Shown: positions 41,736-54,152, numbered from the stretch's first letter. The stretch: DNA of 64,000 bases from Nectonema munidae (GCA_030549495.1 JAUIRK010000099.1:930001-994000), one strand, 5' to 3'. Made by a program: numbers and translations. The notes: generated by a model from the sequence alone, not told the origin.

Positions 41736-42555
41736 AAGTTATTACCTATATTTTTACAATTTTTTCACGATATTAAAAATATATTTGTCAAATAATGAAA
41801 ATAAAATTTTGCAATCAAGGAATCGAAAAATATTGTTTATTTATAGCTCGCGTTACTTTTAGAATAGAAAGATAAACGTAGTCTCTCTAATCATTTTTAT
41901 CAAACCATACATATAGGAAACTAAAGTAACGGGAGCCAACGATATATTTGAAAAGAATATTTTTGGATTCTCTGATTTTAATACTAAAACTAAATATTTA
42001 AAAATTCTTGATTTTATTACAAAATACGTATGTGTTATTTAAATTATCTCCAAAAACATTTTTTCATATTGTACATGAAATATATATTTTAATACCAAAT
42101 TAACACTGCTAGTTTGATATCTGGACTCATTTTTTGCATTTAGTATTTGAAAATACCTATAAGTGTCAATCAAATTTGCGGTTTACTTCTAAAATTTGTA
42201 AATATAAATGTTTTTAACTTGCAAGCTTTGAGTAGTCTTTGTGTGAACCATGCTACACTACAAGTATTATTTTGTAATATAAGTAAAAATGAATTAATTC
42301 TGGCTATTATCTCAACAAAACATTATATTTGCTTTGATTAATGTAGTGTATGAAAATAAATTCATTCTTCTTCTCATCCTCTTATGTGAGGTATTAGAAA
42401 CTCTCTAGTGTTGAAACTAGTACCGTTTTTCAGATTGCTCAATAGGAACTGGGAATCGCAGCCTTTAATATAAAAAGTTACAAAATAAATACAAGTATGC
42501 ATCTTTATTCATGAAGTAACTTTTTAAAAAAACTAAAGCTTTTATGGGAGAGTCT
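41736..42555. other. Right part of split repeat, then AT-rich spacer
   Basis: At 41745-41840 the TTTTTTCACGATATTAAA tail of the dispersed repeat resumes, matching 14066-14165. Beyond it nothing was recognised. Confidence 0.5.
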
Positions 42556-42559
42556 CGCT

Positions 42560-43515
42560 CTTTTCTTTGAGAGAAATAGTGAAGCAAAGCCCTCTATGAT
42601 TCTGTGCTTGTTGGCTATATTGTTAATAAATCTGCATACAGTTGATCCAATTTTTCTGTACGCTTTCCTGTTACTTCATAAATCACTTTGAATATTGCTT
42701 GAAATTTTTTTGTTGAGCTGGGCATCTTTAGTTTTTCACCTTCCAAGTAAAACTGGTTCAAAAGATCTTTATCAGGATACTTTGATGTCGTTTAACTTGT
42801 TGAAAGCTTTTCAATATTTTTTTCTTCAATTTTAGAAAAAAACAAAAAGTCTTTGATACAAATTTTCGAGCGAGTTTGCAATGTTTATAGTTTTACATTC
42901 TGAATTCACTTTTTATGTATCGAAGAATTTTATGCTAAAACAATCTTTATGTTCTTTTAACTACTTTTGAATGAAATTTTGAGAGGCTTCAGCCTCAAAT
43001 AAAGTCAGTTCTTTAGATGACAAGCCTTTAATACTTTAACTAAGAATTCAATTTAATCCCATTCTTCATCTTTTATCTTGAGAGTTTTTTTAATGCTAAT
43101 TTTCAAAAATAAAAAATGTTCTAACATTTGAAGCATACTGTTTCACAATTTTCTAACATCAAGAAGCAGTTTCAATCTTTCTCCATTATTTTCTTCACTA
43201 ACAAAATTTTGAGAATGGTGATATAGCATATAATTATGACTTTTTCAAAAGGGTGTGCATTTTTTTAATCTTTTCAACAAAATTTTCATAATTATCACCA
43301 TTATTATAATTCTAAGAATCATCATCATTATTTCTTTTCAATTGTTTATATTCTTCGATAATTCTATTATTTTTTTGCGAAAACAAAGAACAGAATCAAG
43401 AAGATTCTCATGCATTACTTTCACTATAGTCAAATTAAATCCATGATTAAAACACTGCAGACGAATAACTGACCCTCCACCAATTGTACAAGCAACGATA
43501 TCCTTTTTAAAATTG
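42560..43515 (-). pseudogene. Second hAT-like transposase, heavily decayed
   Basis: On the minus strand, IVACTIGGGSVIRLQCFNH (about 43500-43440) resembles the TDGASVM...HQLCxAHGIQLxV region of hAT transposases. Further on, YPDKDLLNQFYLEGEKLKMP, STKKFQAIFKVIYEVTGKRT and LDQLYADLLTI (about 42800-42615) keep a coding look. Many stops separate them. It is not the same family as the relic at 1-1316. Confidence 0.5.
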
Positions 43516-43920
43516 AAAATATTTTTGAGTAAATCTTTTGTTGAGTTTTATAAAAGCTTCTTGATTTTAAATTTTAAGGAGAATTTTTTCTTCAAATATT
43601 TTGATTTAGTAAAAACCGGGAAAATTTATCAATTCCAGGTTCTGATATTTGAAACTGGAACCCGGAAGAAGCGGGTTTCAACACTAATACTCTCTATCGG
43701 TAGTATATAAGAACGTGTGGTGTATAATTAGATATGCAAATCATGTTCTTAAGGAGTAATAATAAATTTTAGTGAATAGATTTACTTCACGGATACGACT
43801 ATAACTTCCAAAGTAGATTTTTCTACTTCTCTCATCAATGTGAAGACTTCAATATTTTGAACCGTTTGAATAAGTAATGGAAGAGTAAAGGAAAAAACGT
43901 AAAAAGATGTTCATATTACT

Positions 43921-46900
43921 TTAATGATATCTAGAAATATCTTCAATAATTTTGGAAATATTTTTGACATCACTAAAAACTTCTGAACCTTCATCATCTG
44001 TCCACTTGATACCTTCTACAATTTTTTCTTTCATCTCTTCTGAGCAAACACCAACATCGTTAAAAAGTTCCACAAAGTCTCCATCAATGAATCCAACAGA
44101 TACTTCTGTTTTGTGATCTGTCCAAAAATATCGGAACTCTTTTTGACTGATTTTTCCAATCATTTTTATTTCGTGGTACATATTTTCTTGGACTTTAAGT
44201 AGTAAATTGTAATAATTAGGTTTGAGTTGAAAGATGCTGAAAATAGAACCAGATATAGTTCCTGCTAGAATACAAGAAGATACTAGCGAAGGTTCACATG
44301 GACTCGTGGAAGAAATAAGGGATCCTTTGCTGAAGACATTAACAAATTCTGGATGGTGAAAGTGAGCGACTGAGGATAATCCTGCGTTATCAACATCAGA
44401 AGAACTCATATCTCTGGCACAAATAAACAAGTTGAAATTGTTTTCAGCGACTAGAAAGTGATTATCATCTATGATCTCTACTGCAGACGTCCATGCTGGG
44501 TTGCAGTCACGAGACGTCTCCTCAAGAATACCCTCCATAGGCTTGTAGCGAATGAGAGTAATGGAGTGCATCAAATCTCCCACCAAAATCAGGTCTTGAT
44601 AAACTTTGGCATATAGAGATAGGATTTGGGTGTGTAAGCTGCATTCAACACTCAACTCCTTGGTGCATGAGTTCCATTCGTAAAGACGAACTACATTGTT
44701 TATCGTTGCCAAGAGCTTGCTCTTAAAGATTAGAAGAGTGTACGCTGCGCCAAAAATTTCAACGTCTGTGATCCGCTGTAACTTTTTATTTGTATTGTGT
44801 GAAAAAACATAAATTTTGCCACAATTTGGTTCAGTTTCTTCAGGAATGACCATCGCTGTGGCAACTACAATGTAATCAGTGGCATCATTTCCAAGGGAGC
44901 CAGTAACAAGACAGGTTGCAAATTCATTTATTTGAAAAGTATGCGACCAAACCACGTCAAGGTTATTTTGATCGATTAGAAGTAAGGAATGCATCTCAAT
45001 TTCTTCTCCAATGAAGGTGTCTGTAGAGTTGGAATAACTCTCCAAAGGTTCTGCTGTTTCCACAGTACGATTAGATGATTGATTTAGGGCTTTTGTACTT
45101 GCGGACTCTCTGATTGGTTGAAAGGAAGTACCATTATTCAGATCAGTCCTAACAGATAGGATACAGAAAAATTGGGAGGTTTTATGCAAAGCAATTCTTC
45201 TAGGTGATTCGAATAGTGGCAGCGTTTTTATGTGAAGCTTTTGAATGTCATTAATACTGCCCATTCGAACAGAATCTTGACAAGCAATAACTAAACATTT
45301 GGGATAGTAGGGAGGGTGGTTGAAATCTGTGATACAACTCACATAATCCAAGTTAACGCTAGTAAAGTAGACATTTCGATTTTTGAAATGAATCACGTAT
45401 GGCCTATCACAACAACAAAAAATGTTTGTATCATCGGAATTGGAGGTGAAGGGGAGAAGTGTTAGAGGTTGAGTGCCTAGCGTAACTTTTTTTTCATTCG
45501 TGAGGGTACCAGATTTTGCATTTATTTCGTAATAGAGTAATGAGCCATCTCCCATACCACAAAATAAAAAGTTCAGACTTTCAAATGAGCAAAGAAAGAG
45601 AGATCTCGGAATGAACTCCACTGTCAACGCTTGGATGTGACACGGTGAAAGTGAGGGCAATGACAAAACATGAACAGACATCTCTATCCAAAGACCCACA
45701 ACACAAAAGGAATGCAAGGATTGAGAGGATAAAGGATTCATGTTTAGGCAGGAAATTTCATTGGTCATGGTGACACTTTGTACTTTGAACTTTTTAGTCG
45801 TGTCAACCTCTATGAAATGTAGTTCTTTATCGTTGGCACACAAACACTTATTTTGGTAGGCACACGCAACAGTTACCTTCTTCTCATTGTCAGAGCTCCA
45901 TTTATTGATCAGAGAAAACTTATCTCCGCCATTGTTATTTAAAAGTAATAGATTTACGGACACTGGTGTTATTTGAATCAAAAATGAAGAATCGTCAAGC
46001 ACGAAATTGGAACAGGAATACGTTTTTTCATCCAAGTCAACACCTTCCAAACTCATTTCTTCCACAACTTCTTGTTTAAAGGAGATGACTTTAGTATGCG
46101 ACAAAAATGATAAGATGAGAAGCATTTCCTCGTCGTCAACAGGAAACGCCCACACACTGTAAACACCTTCCAAGTTAATCACACCATTTTCACTCACACC
46201 AATTCCATTTCGAATGAATCGCAAACTTCCTTCTTTGAAAGCACCGGAGCAAGTCACTAGCTCTTCCTGACCACATTTCTTCGTATCCAGTAAAATCATG
46301 TCGACAATGGGACCTATATTTGTAAAGGTTTCTACTACGTCAAAGAATACGCCATTTTCTTTTGGTCTTGAGTGCAAGTGAATGAGCTGGGAGTCACCAA
46401 GTTGTGATGCAATAAAAACAAATCCAGCATCTAGGTAGACCAAATCCTCAGCAATCGATATATCGCCAAGAAACTCCAATTTGATGTCTTTCACAGTTTC
46501 TATGTTTTCAGAGCATTCAATTATCAGGATAAAAAGCCTACCTGCTATATCCCCGAGCAAATAACGCAGGCCATTATCGTCTATCTTGGCGTAGCAACTG
46601 ATGGCATTCGACTTTATTATTGGCGGGCGTACGGCAAATGTTTGCTTGTCTTTGATATACAATATCGATTCTTGACCAATAACCAAAACACCGCCAAAAG
46701 GCTCACAAATTGAAATCATGAAGCTGGACTCCGATTCCAATCTATTTTCTAGCCAGGGTCCAGGCGAAAAGTCCATTTGCTCGATAACGTACGTTTTGAA
46801 GTATCGAATGTCATTTGCTTGGTATATCAAGGCCACAACTGGAGTTTTGAAGCCGTGTAGAAACTGCATATCAGTCACTCTACTCTCATCCATATTGATG

Positions 46901-47397
46901 TTGTACGTCTTTAATTCTCTAATGCTATTCTCTGAGGATTTTATATCTAATTCGATTACTTTGAAAATTCCATCATAAAATCTGGCACCGATCATGCTCG
47001 CACAAGGATCGATGCACGTGATTATTCCTGTTTCGGATCGGATTCCAATTTTTTCAGCAGCAGAGCCATATGCTTTTGTGATAATGTTGTAGGAATCAGT
47101 GTAATCATCTTTCTCACACTCCAACACACACATATGATATTTGTGCGTAAGAATAAAGAGATTTTGTTTAGAAGATTTGGCATTATCTGTTCGAGAAAAT
47201 AAAATCATCTGTTCAACCTTTCCACTAACATTGATTTCTTTAAGTAGTTTTAAGCGTTCATCAAAGAAGAGGTAGATTTGGAGTGTGGTGCTTTTTGCCA
47301 AAATTAAATTGATGACGTCGGGCTCTGTAAAGGATCCAACAACGCATCTGTTGACAGCAGTGGGCTTAAGGGAAGTAGCTAGAAAGGAGTGAGCCAT
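43921..47397 (-). CDS. DDB1: DDB1, damage-specific DNA-binding protein 1
   Basis: DDB1 is the adaptor of CUL4 ubiquitin ligases and part of the UV-damage recognition complex in the nucleus. The single uninterrupted frame gives 1158 aa (human 1140). Similarity is end to end: N-terminal SLKPTAVNRCVVGSFTEPDV, GIRSETGIITCIDP, EPFGGVLVIGQESI, RYLLGDIAGRLFIL, then FTNIGPIVDMILLD and LVTCSGAFKEGSLRFIRNGI. The second half has KVTLGTQPLTLLPF, IQKLHIKTLPLFESPRRIAL, ESASTKALNQSS, EEIEMHSLLLIDQ and GFIDGDFVELFND. The C-terminus IIEDISRYH parallels human VVEELTRIH. The three beta-propellers and C-terminal helical domain should therefore be complete. The start ATG has A at -3. The lack of any intron contrasts with the 11 introns of neighbouring HBS1 and suggests intron loss or a retrocopy that stayed functional. 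Confidence 0.96.
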   Translation of the reverse strand: MAHSFLATSLKPTAVNRCVVGSFTEPDVINLILAKSTTLQIYLFFDERLKLLKEINVSGKVEQMILFSRTDNAKSSKQNLFILTHKYHMCVLECEKDDYTDSYNIITKAYGSAAEKIGIRSETGIITCIDPCASMIGARFYDGIFKVIELDIKSSENSIRELKTYNINMDESRVTDMQFLHGFKTPVVALIYQANDIRYFKTYVIEQMDFSPGPWLENRLESESSFMISICEPFGGVLVIGQESILYIKDKQTFAVRPPIIKSNAISCYAKIDDNGLRYLLGDIAGRLFILIIECSENIETVKDIKLEFLGDISIAEDLVYLDAGFVFIASQLGDSQLIHLHSRPKENGVFFDVVETFTNIGPIVDMILLDTKKCGQEELVTCSGAFKEGSLRFIRNGIGVSENGVINLEGVYSVWAFPVDDEEMLLILSFLSHTKVISFKQEVVEEMSLEGVDLDEKTYSCSNFVLDDSSFLIQITPVSVNLLLLNNNGGDKFSLINKWSSDNEKKVTVACAYQNKCLCANDKELHFIEVDTTKKFKVQSVTMTNEISCLNMNPLSSQSLHSFCVVGLWIEMSVHVLSLPSLSPCHIQALTVEFIPRSLFLCSFESLNFLFCGMGDGSLLYYEINAKSGTLTNEKKVTLGTQPLTLLPFTSNSDDTNIFCCCDRPYVIHFKNRNVYFTSVNLDYVSCITDFNHPPYYPKCLVIACQDSVRMGSINDIQKLHIKTLPLFESPRRIALHKTSQFFCILSVRTDLNNGTSFQPIRESASTKALNQSSNRTVETAEPLESYSNSTDTFIGEEIEMHSLLLIDQNNLDVVWSHTFQINEFATCLVTGSLGNDATDYIVVATAMVIPEETEPNCGKIYVFSHNTNKKLQRITDVEIFGAAYTLLIFKSKLLATINNVVRLYEWNSCTKELSVECSLHTQILSLYAKVYQDLILVGDLMHSITLIRYKPMEGILEETSRDCNPAWTSAVEIIDDNHFLVAENNFNLFICARDMSSSDVDNAGLSSVAHFHHPEFVNVFSKGSLISSTSPCEPSLVSSCILAGTISGSIFSIFQLKPNYYNLLLKVQENMYHEIKMIGKISQKEFRYFWTDHKTEVSVGFIDGDFVELFNDVGVCSEEMKEKIVEGIKWTDDEGSEVFSDVKNISKIIEDISRYH

Positions 47398-49328
47398 ATT
47401 TACGAAATTTCAGCTTGAAACCTAAAATACAAGTGAGGATATAATTGTCAAGATTAAACAACATAAATACGTTTATATATATTAGTGACGGGACGATTAA
47501 TCGGAAGTAAAAGATTCGCATTTTTTCAAGTATCGTCATTTGAAACGTATCGACAAAATTTACTACGCTTCGCGATTCCTCAAATGGATAACGGTTCTCA
47601 AAATCTTTGAAAATTAATTTCTCTAATGTCACAAAGTACATATAAGTTTTAACATGGAAATGAAAAATCAGTTGTGTTGAATTTTTAGAGAATTTTTTAA
47701 ATATCAAGAGATACTTCTACTCTACTATTTACTTTAGTTTATTTTGCAAGTTAAGACAAGTGAACGATTTTTAAAAGTTTATTTAACATTTTACCCATTT
47801 TATGTTAAAAATTCTTGATCATAAATTTTAATATCATAAATTGCATAATACGGTGTTATCTTTTTCTCTTTACATTTCATAATATTCGCATTTTTCATCA
47901 AAAGTCAATAGAGTAGACAATTTTTTGAGATGATCAATTTTTCCAATAACAAAGCTATCAAAACCAAATTTTAATTAAAAAATTTCAGGAACTGCAAACA
48001 AAGTTCCTTTACTCAGCAGATACGAGAGTTAAATCTAAAACAAAAATCTTTAGCCAACTGTTAGAATAGCAGGACTTAAGAAAATCTAATATTTCAAATT
48101 TACGTTATGTCCATTGCCCCTTGAAAAGATTGAAAATTTACATCTCTCCTTCTTTTGTTCAATCGTGCAACAATATTCTGCCTTTAAACAACGTCATAAA
48201 TTTTTCTTTGTAGTATAAACATAATTAATCGTAAACTTTAAACAATAATTAAAACTTTTTCTATATTAACATTTTGGTAAAATATTGCTCAAGTAACCAT
48301 CTAGTTAGAAAATTTCATACAAAATGTAAAACAAGTAAGCAAAGTGTTAGGAAAGATATTTGCGAAAATTCTGAATAATGCTTTTGACTTTGGTATTTTG
48401 AAATAAAAGGAAAAAAAATCACGATGGCAATATTTTATTCTTCTACAATTATGACTTTTACAACGTCAAGACAAATGTGTCTAAATGCCGTGTACCATGC
48501 CCCGTTTACATTCCAAATTTCGGCCTTCTTGTATCCACGCAAGTTTTTGGTCTGTCCACTTAAATGTGACACAGCCAAATCTTACTTTATAGATTTGTGG
48601 GAAGTGGCGTATTTATCGAGTGTATTTGATGGTTTGCTCATCGATTTTTTAGATGAGCAGTATGTGAGTGATACGTATGTAGTATCATCTGAGGAAGGTT
48701 TGGCGCACCCCTGTGTGTATAAAATATTTTGGAAAATGGGTATTTTTTAAGGTGCGAATGTGATGGAATGATCAAGACTGAAAAGATATAATGAACATCT
48801 TAAAATTAAAAAAGCTTTTAATCCCAAAACACATTTTGGCAAAACAAACAAGTAATGGAATCGGAATCAAGATTTTTTCATGTATCGGAATCACATCGGA
48901 AAAAAATTACTTCTACCTCCCGATTATTATTTAATTATTTTTTTATGATAGACATATGTAAAAGATTAGTTCACAAATATATATATCTAGGGTTTCTTTC
49001 GCCTTCTACGAGATGCAGCTAAAGCACAATAGTCCTATTCTTAAGATTTGCAATCATTTAACATATGTCAGGACTAAGAGGTTGTTAAGAGGTAAAAGTG
49101 GAATAAAATTACAGAGATATGTGTATATAGATAAGGTGTGAAAAAAGGAAGAGTCATGGATAGGAGCTACATAGAATAAAGGTTATTTACATAAGATGCA
49201 TATGGAATGTATAAAGAATATAAGGGACGGCAAATATAGTGATGATGTCAAGGAGATTCTATATAATGGATAACGAAATATAGTGTGTGCATATATAAGT
49301 ATATGCCGATGAAAATGTATATAAAATA
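47398..49328. other. Upstream flank of DDB1, gene-poor
   Basis: AT-rich. It would hold the DDB1 promoter, but no element was recognised. The minus-strand frame at 47366-47707 overlaps the DDB1 start and is probably spurious. A plus-strand 108-codon frame at 48424-48750 is listed separately. Confidence 0.4.
48424..48750 (+). CDS. Hypothetical small ORF, 108 aa
   Basis: ATG at 48424. The frame includes CLNAVYHAPFTFQISAFLYP, then WEVAYLSSVFDGLLIDFLDE and SSEEGLAHPCVYKIFWKM. Composition is more varied than the surrounding DNA, and several stretches have higher GC. I do not recognise it; no signal peptide or repeat is apparent. It may be a real short gene, a terminal exon, or an element fragment. 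Confidence 0.3.
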   Translation: MAIFYSSTIMTFTTSRQMCLNAVYHAPFTFQISAFLYPRKFLVCPLKCDTAKSYFIDLWEVAYLSSVFDGLLIDFLDEQYVSDTYVVSSEEGLAHPCVYKIFWKMGIF

Positions 49329-49698
49329 CAATCAAACATCATTCCAAGCTGTTCTGAAATTGCTATCAAAAATATTTTACAAACGATGAGAGAGCTATAT
49401 AATAAAAATAATCCATTTGTTCAATATGCACACAATAAGTAAGCAATGTTTATATCACAGTGTCTCCTTGTAGTATTTTTGAGCAAACACATGATGATCC
49501 ACCAGATTTTCTCTTCTTCTGTCACAGTGATTCTATTTCTCTTTCGGTCTCCTTCTCTGTTTTTCTCTTCGCTTTCTCTGCTAAAACTCAAACACTCAAG
49601 CTCTCTTTTCTCATTCCATCTCTCTTCTCTCAGTCAAGCTTTCTCTCATTCAAAAGCTCTCTTCTCTTGTTTAACTCCTATCTCATTCAGCTCTTTTC
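49329..49698 (+). repeat. Dispersed repeat with TCTC-rich half, copy 1
   Basis: ATCAAACATCATTCCAAGC to CTCATTCAGCTCTTTTCTG is repeated at 54153-54458 with substitutions and small gaps. The right half is a CT-rich strand (TTTCTCTTCGCTTTCTCTGC). Overlapping small open frames in it are products of this composition. Confidence 0.75.
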
Positions 49699-49759
49699 TG
49701 TATAATATAAAGTCTTTTAAATTTTATCTAAACCCACAGCAATCTTAACAGTATCGTAG

Positions 49760-50330
49760 AGTTCTATGTTTCATCAATTTTAAATAGGTTATCTAAGAAA
49801 GATAGCTTATTATTTTCATTAATTTCGTATGTGTATTTTATATTATGATTAAGATATTCAACAAATGAGACATCAATGTTTTTGTGAACCAATGTAATAC
49901 AATCGCCTATGTATCTGTACCATATTGGCAAATCAATCTTAGAGTAAATGAAGGGTTCTTCATAGTAGTCAATGAAAAGGATGGATATTAAAGGGCAAAT
50001 TTTTCCTCTCATAGGTAAGCCAGCTTTTTGAAATAAAACCTATCATTGTAAAAGATATCGTGATGCAATTAAGCGTTGAGTCCACTTAAAGCTGAAGATT
50101 TGGGTCAATTACTGTTTAATTCCATTAAAAATTCGGTTTAGTCTACGTTCTGGGTTAAAGAGTTAGAGGTAAATTTTTTTTTATAATTTTCGAATTTTTC
50201 TTCTGACAGCTTCATGGATAGAAGGTAAAGTAAGTAATACTGCTAAAGGTTTGGTGAGTTGATATTTGTTAAAGTGTTTTCGGATTTATTTGCCTTTTAA
50301 AAATATTTTGCCATTTGTGTAAAAGCTTTT
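49760..50330 (-). pseudogene. Penelope-like element reverse transcriptase remnant
   Basis: Minus-strand reading gives FQKAGLPMRGKICPLISILF, then IDYYEEP, WYRYIGDCITLVHKN and YTYEINENNKLSFLDNLF. These match the order GLPMGSPLSP...RYVDD...NGKLxFLD of Penelope-like RTs, with the DD pair replaced by GD. The part upstream of 50013 is shifted and weaker. It is a truncated, inactive remnant. Confidence 0.65.
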
Positions 50331-50339
50331 TAAGGTAAT

Positions 50340-52985
50340 TTTTATCACTTGTGTTAAGTATAAGAATATAGAAAAAGTTTGATGTTTCAAAAACCCTAGT
50401 ATCATTCCATCACTAAAAACAACATACTCTTAATAAATAAACTTTCAAGTGTGTACAAGCCAATAAAAGTTTGAACATCACCGTCATAAATATTTCAAAA
50501 TAAAATATGGCGAGGAACTTCTAAGTAGGGTTGCAGAGTAAGAAGGAAAATATTCAAATTCGACTTCTAGTAATACAAAATGCAAAAACACCTCTAAGTA
50601 CTTAAAAACTTATTTAATTTAACACCAACTTCTGACTTCGACTTCATATAAAAATAAAATAAAAATTTTACAAAAATAATTTTTTTTATTTAAAATACTT
50701 AAAAAACGTATCAGATCAATTTGGCCTCTCTGAAACAACTCTCTGGTTTTAAAATCTTTGCAGTGGAGTAGCTAACAGGGGTGGTCAGCCGAGAGTAGTT
50801 TGCTACCCCTTGTCTCCTTATTTTTCATAATTATATAGTATATATTGAAGTTTCGGCGGAAAAATTAACATCCGATTCTCTTTAAAAAATTGTAATTTAG
50901 TTTAAAATGGCATAAAAGAAGTACACTAAATAAAAAAAATGGATTTAAAAAAGCGTAAGAATTTACTTAATTTTTTATGATTTTAGGGCAGACATACAAA
51001 TTATACTAACAGCTTAGGTGTTTTTTACAGGAGGGTCTTTAGAATGACTCTATGTAGGTTCAATGAGAGCCATTAGAAAATTCAAATACACAACTGTTTC
51101 AGTAGATACTAATATCAAAAAATTATCGTATAATAAAGTATGCCAATAAAATTCAAACAAAATTAAAAAATCTTACATTATAAAATTTTGACTATTTTAA
51201 CATGAAAAACAATTTATAAAATTAATAGAGTTCTAACTTATCAAGTTTTATTTTTTACTGACCTGCTAAAATATAACCAATGAATTAATAAGAATTTTTT
51301 GGGAGCTTTGAAATTTTACCCTATCTATACTACTCTGAAGAAATTTCTCTAACGTGTCATATAAAAGGCATTTTTTAATGTTTTGTACTTGCTTTCTTTT
51401 TTAGATGTCTCTATTTAAAAGTTCATCCATCGTTATAACTGCTTTAGAAGATCCTTTTCATTATCATTTTCTCTATTCCACCATTTTCACAATTTTTGAG
51501 AGGGAATTATACCATCCCCAATCAATACATCCCAATTTTATTTATTTTAATAACATGAAATTCAAAATCCTAGTTTAAAAACATTTCTTATAAAGATTTC
51601 AAAATATATAAGATTTATGTGTTTAAATCTAATTTAATTTCGCCAAGAAAGTCAGATATGTTTGTACAAATATTATCAATCAAATGCCCAATTGAAGTTG
51701 AAAAATGGTTGGTTTAGGAATTGCTGGGTAAATGCATTTTAAAGGATGCTATATATAATGAATAGATATCTTTTTATTAATGTTAAGTAAATTGATATTG
51801 AAATCCTAAAATTAAGTAATGATTTTTTGAATATTCAAACGATTCAAACGAAAATGTAATGTATCAAATAAAATTAAAAAAAGCCTTATATTTTTTAATA
51901 AATCAATTTAAATGATTTAGTGAAAAATACCGATGATAAAGTGTACCATCAGAGAATAAATACTTAGATCTGTTGATATAAAATTCAATTAAAAGTTATT
52001 AAATAAAATTTTTAAATATTGGGGACAATTATGAAAAATGCATTATGGTGTACATTAAAGCTTATAAGATTCACATTGAGGAATTTTTAGAAACAAGTTT
52101 ATTAGCACAAAAGACGTATACATTTCGTTTTAGCTTTTTTTTTACATTTTGAAGTATTATGGCTAAAATAAAACAATTTAAGCATTGTTTTACATGGTAA
52201 AAGTTTTGAAAAAAAACAAATATGGTTCAAAAAAAGCAAACGAAATTGTAACATTTTTATAGGTATAAAATAACATGATCCCTAATCGTCAATTTTGAGT
52301 GTTACTAACTTAAACGTAAAAAATGGCTATTTACTACATGTTATAGCCAAACCAATTTTCAAAAGATTTTTTTACATTACCAATCAAAAAAAAGAAACTT
52401 ATGTTAATCATCTTTATTAAATTTTTTCAAATTTATTTTTAAAACCTTTCTCTTTTGACTTGTTAATTGATATTTAGATTTATTTATTTTAGAATATAAA
52501 ATATAGGACCTTCTAAGAGATAAAAAAACTTCTTAAGAAAGTATTATTATACTTTCGTTTTTCGACTTATTTTCTGGATTCAAGTAAGTTAATAGAATCG
52601 TGAAATTAAAACTTTATATGATTCTTTACGATATTATTTGTACATTTCTTTATACTCTCGATTCAAGTTACAACAAAGCACGTTACAACTAATGATTGAA
52701 AACATTAAAGATAGAAAAAGTGACACTGTTGATTGCAAAAGTATTAGCTCTCAATAAATTATTATTGAAATCTGCTAAATTAAAAATATTTGATTAAGAA
52801 CCAAATTATAGTAATATTTAAATTCATCATCTAAGAAATTTAATCCTGAGAAAACGTCTGTATATGATTATTTTTAAAAATTTTTATGATGTTTAAAAAA
52901 AATTGAAAAGTGTTGATCGGTGGGTTTTTTATATGAAAGCACTTTGAACCCTAAGCAATGTTCTCGCATTATACTTCAAGGTGGT
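50340..52985. other. AT-rich gene-poor region
   Basis: Long A/T runs and no open frame of note on either strand. No element ends were recognised. Confidence 0.5.
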
Positions 52986-52989
52986 TAAT

Positions 52990-53100
52990 CACACTTGTTT
53001 TTTATTTTAGTTTTCAAGAGTAGGAAGCCTTGAGGATCGAACCCGTGAACTTCAAGTATTAAGCTGAATGGTATCCACTAACAATTATCGAGGCTCATAT
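52990..53100 (-). mobile_element. tRNA-derived SINE with a different tail
   Basis: Read on the minus strand: TAGTGGATACCATTCAGC as A-box region, then CACGGGTTCGATCCTCAAGG with a clear B box. What follows is A-rich and unlike the tail of the 23 kb SINE, so this is another subfamily or a truncated copy. Confidence 0.6.
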
Positions 53101-53539
53101 TGAAAAGTGTAGAAATTTTTTAAAAGATATCACGCTAAAATTTATATTTCACCCACCTTTTTACAAAAGGAATTTGAAAATTTAACAAAAAATTCTTTTT
53201 TTATTTTTTATAAAAAAGATTTTAATGCTATTTTTTCCAAGTAAGTATTCAAAATATGTTTTTAAAATTTATATTTTAAAATATAAAATTTTACTAGGAA
53301 AGTTATTTGAATAATGTTCTGATTATAGAATTACATCAAATAACTCTTTATTCAACAAATACTAAAAATTATTTTTTCTGTAAAATAAGAATATAAACAT
53401 AATGATAAAGCAAGTGTGTTCTATTGAAATTCATTTTTCTGTTTGAAGACAGACTTAATATTATTCTCTTCTGAAAGCTAACTTTTTACATTTTATTTAA
53501 TTCTAATTTAGTAAATATTTAAAATAAAATCTCTATTAA

Positions 53540-54008
53540 TCTCTATTTTGATACACACAAGAATGATAATAAAAAAATATGGAAAGAGCTGAATAAATTT
53601 AAAAACAATAATAATGATTCCAAAATCAATATTAAAATTAATAAGGAATATATTGACAAGTCGAAACTACCGTTTTTATTTTACGACTTCTTTAGAAGTA
53701 AGCTTGAGAATCCACAAAATACATATGAAGTGAATCCAAATAAATTATCACATTTAAACAATCCTAGTTTAAGCAATGTTTTAAATAATCACATTCTTTT
53801 GGCTATAAAATCTCTTAAAAACAATACTTGTCCTGACTTTTATAACTTCACGGCACCAATGATTAACCGCATTGGACCATACATCTGTAACCCTCTTAGA
53901 ATTCTTTTTAACAGGTGTATTTGAAATGGTACTTTTCTCGATTCTTTAAAAATCTCAAAAATAATCTCTGTCTATAAAAAAAGGTAAAAGAGACGATGTT
54001 TCAAACTA
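53540..54008 (+). pseudogene. LINE (jockey/CR1-like) ORF2, part 1
   Basis: Reads KKIWKELNKFKNNNNDSK, then LLAIKSLKNNTCPDFYNFTA, FNRCI, a stop, NGTFLDSLKISKIISVYKK and KRDDVSNY. These are the RT-0/finger-region patterns of jockey- and CR1-type LINEs (xKGxxxDVSNYRPISLL). It breaks off inside NYRP at a poly-C run where a 3.1-kb insert begins. Confidence 0.8.
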
Positions 54009-54152
54009 CCCCCCCCCCCCCCCCAATGTGTTTTCAGAGGGCGAAAATGACCTTCGCCCCCCCCCCCCCCCCCCAATAATTTTCTATAAGTAAGAGTTGC
54101 TGCTTGTTTATAAAACATTTATGATGATCGCTAGAAGAAATGCAGACTTTCA

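Noticed and set aside
49446-49748. Serine/leucine-rich overlapping ORFs
   Set aside because: They arise from CT-rich repeat DNA that is duplicated at 54.2-54.46 kb; there is no independent coding evidence.
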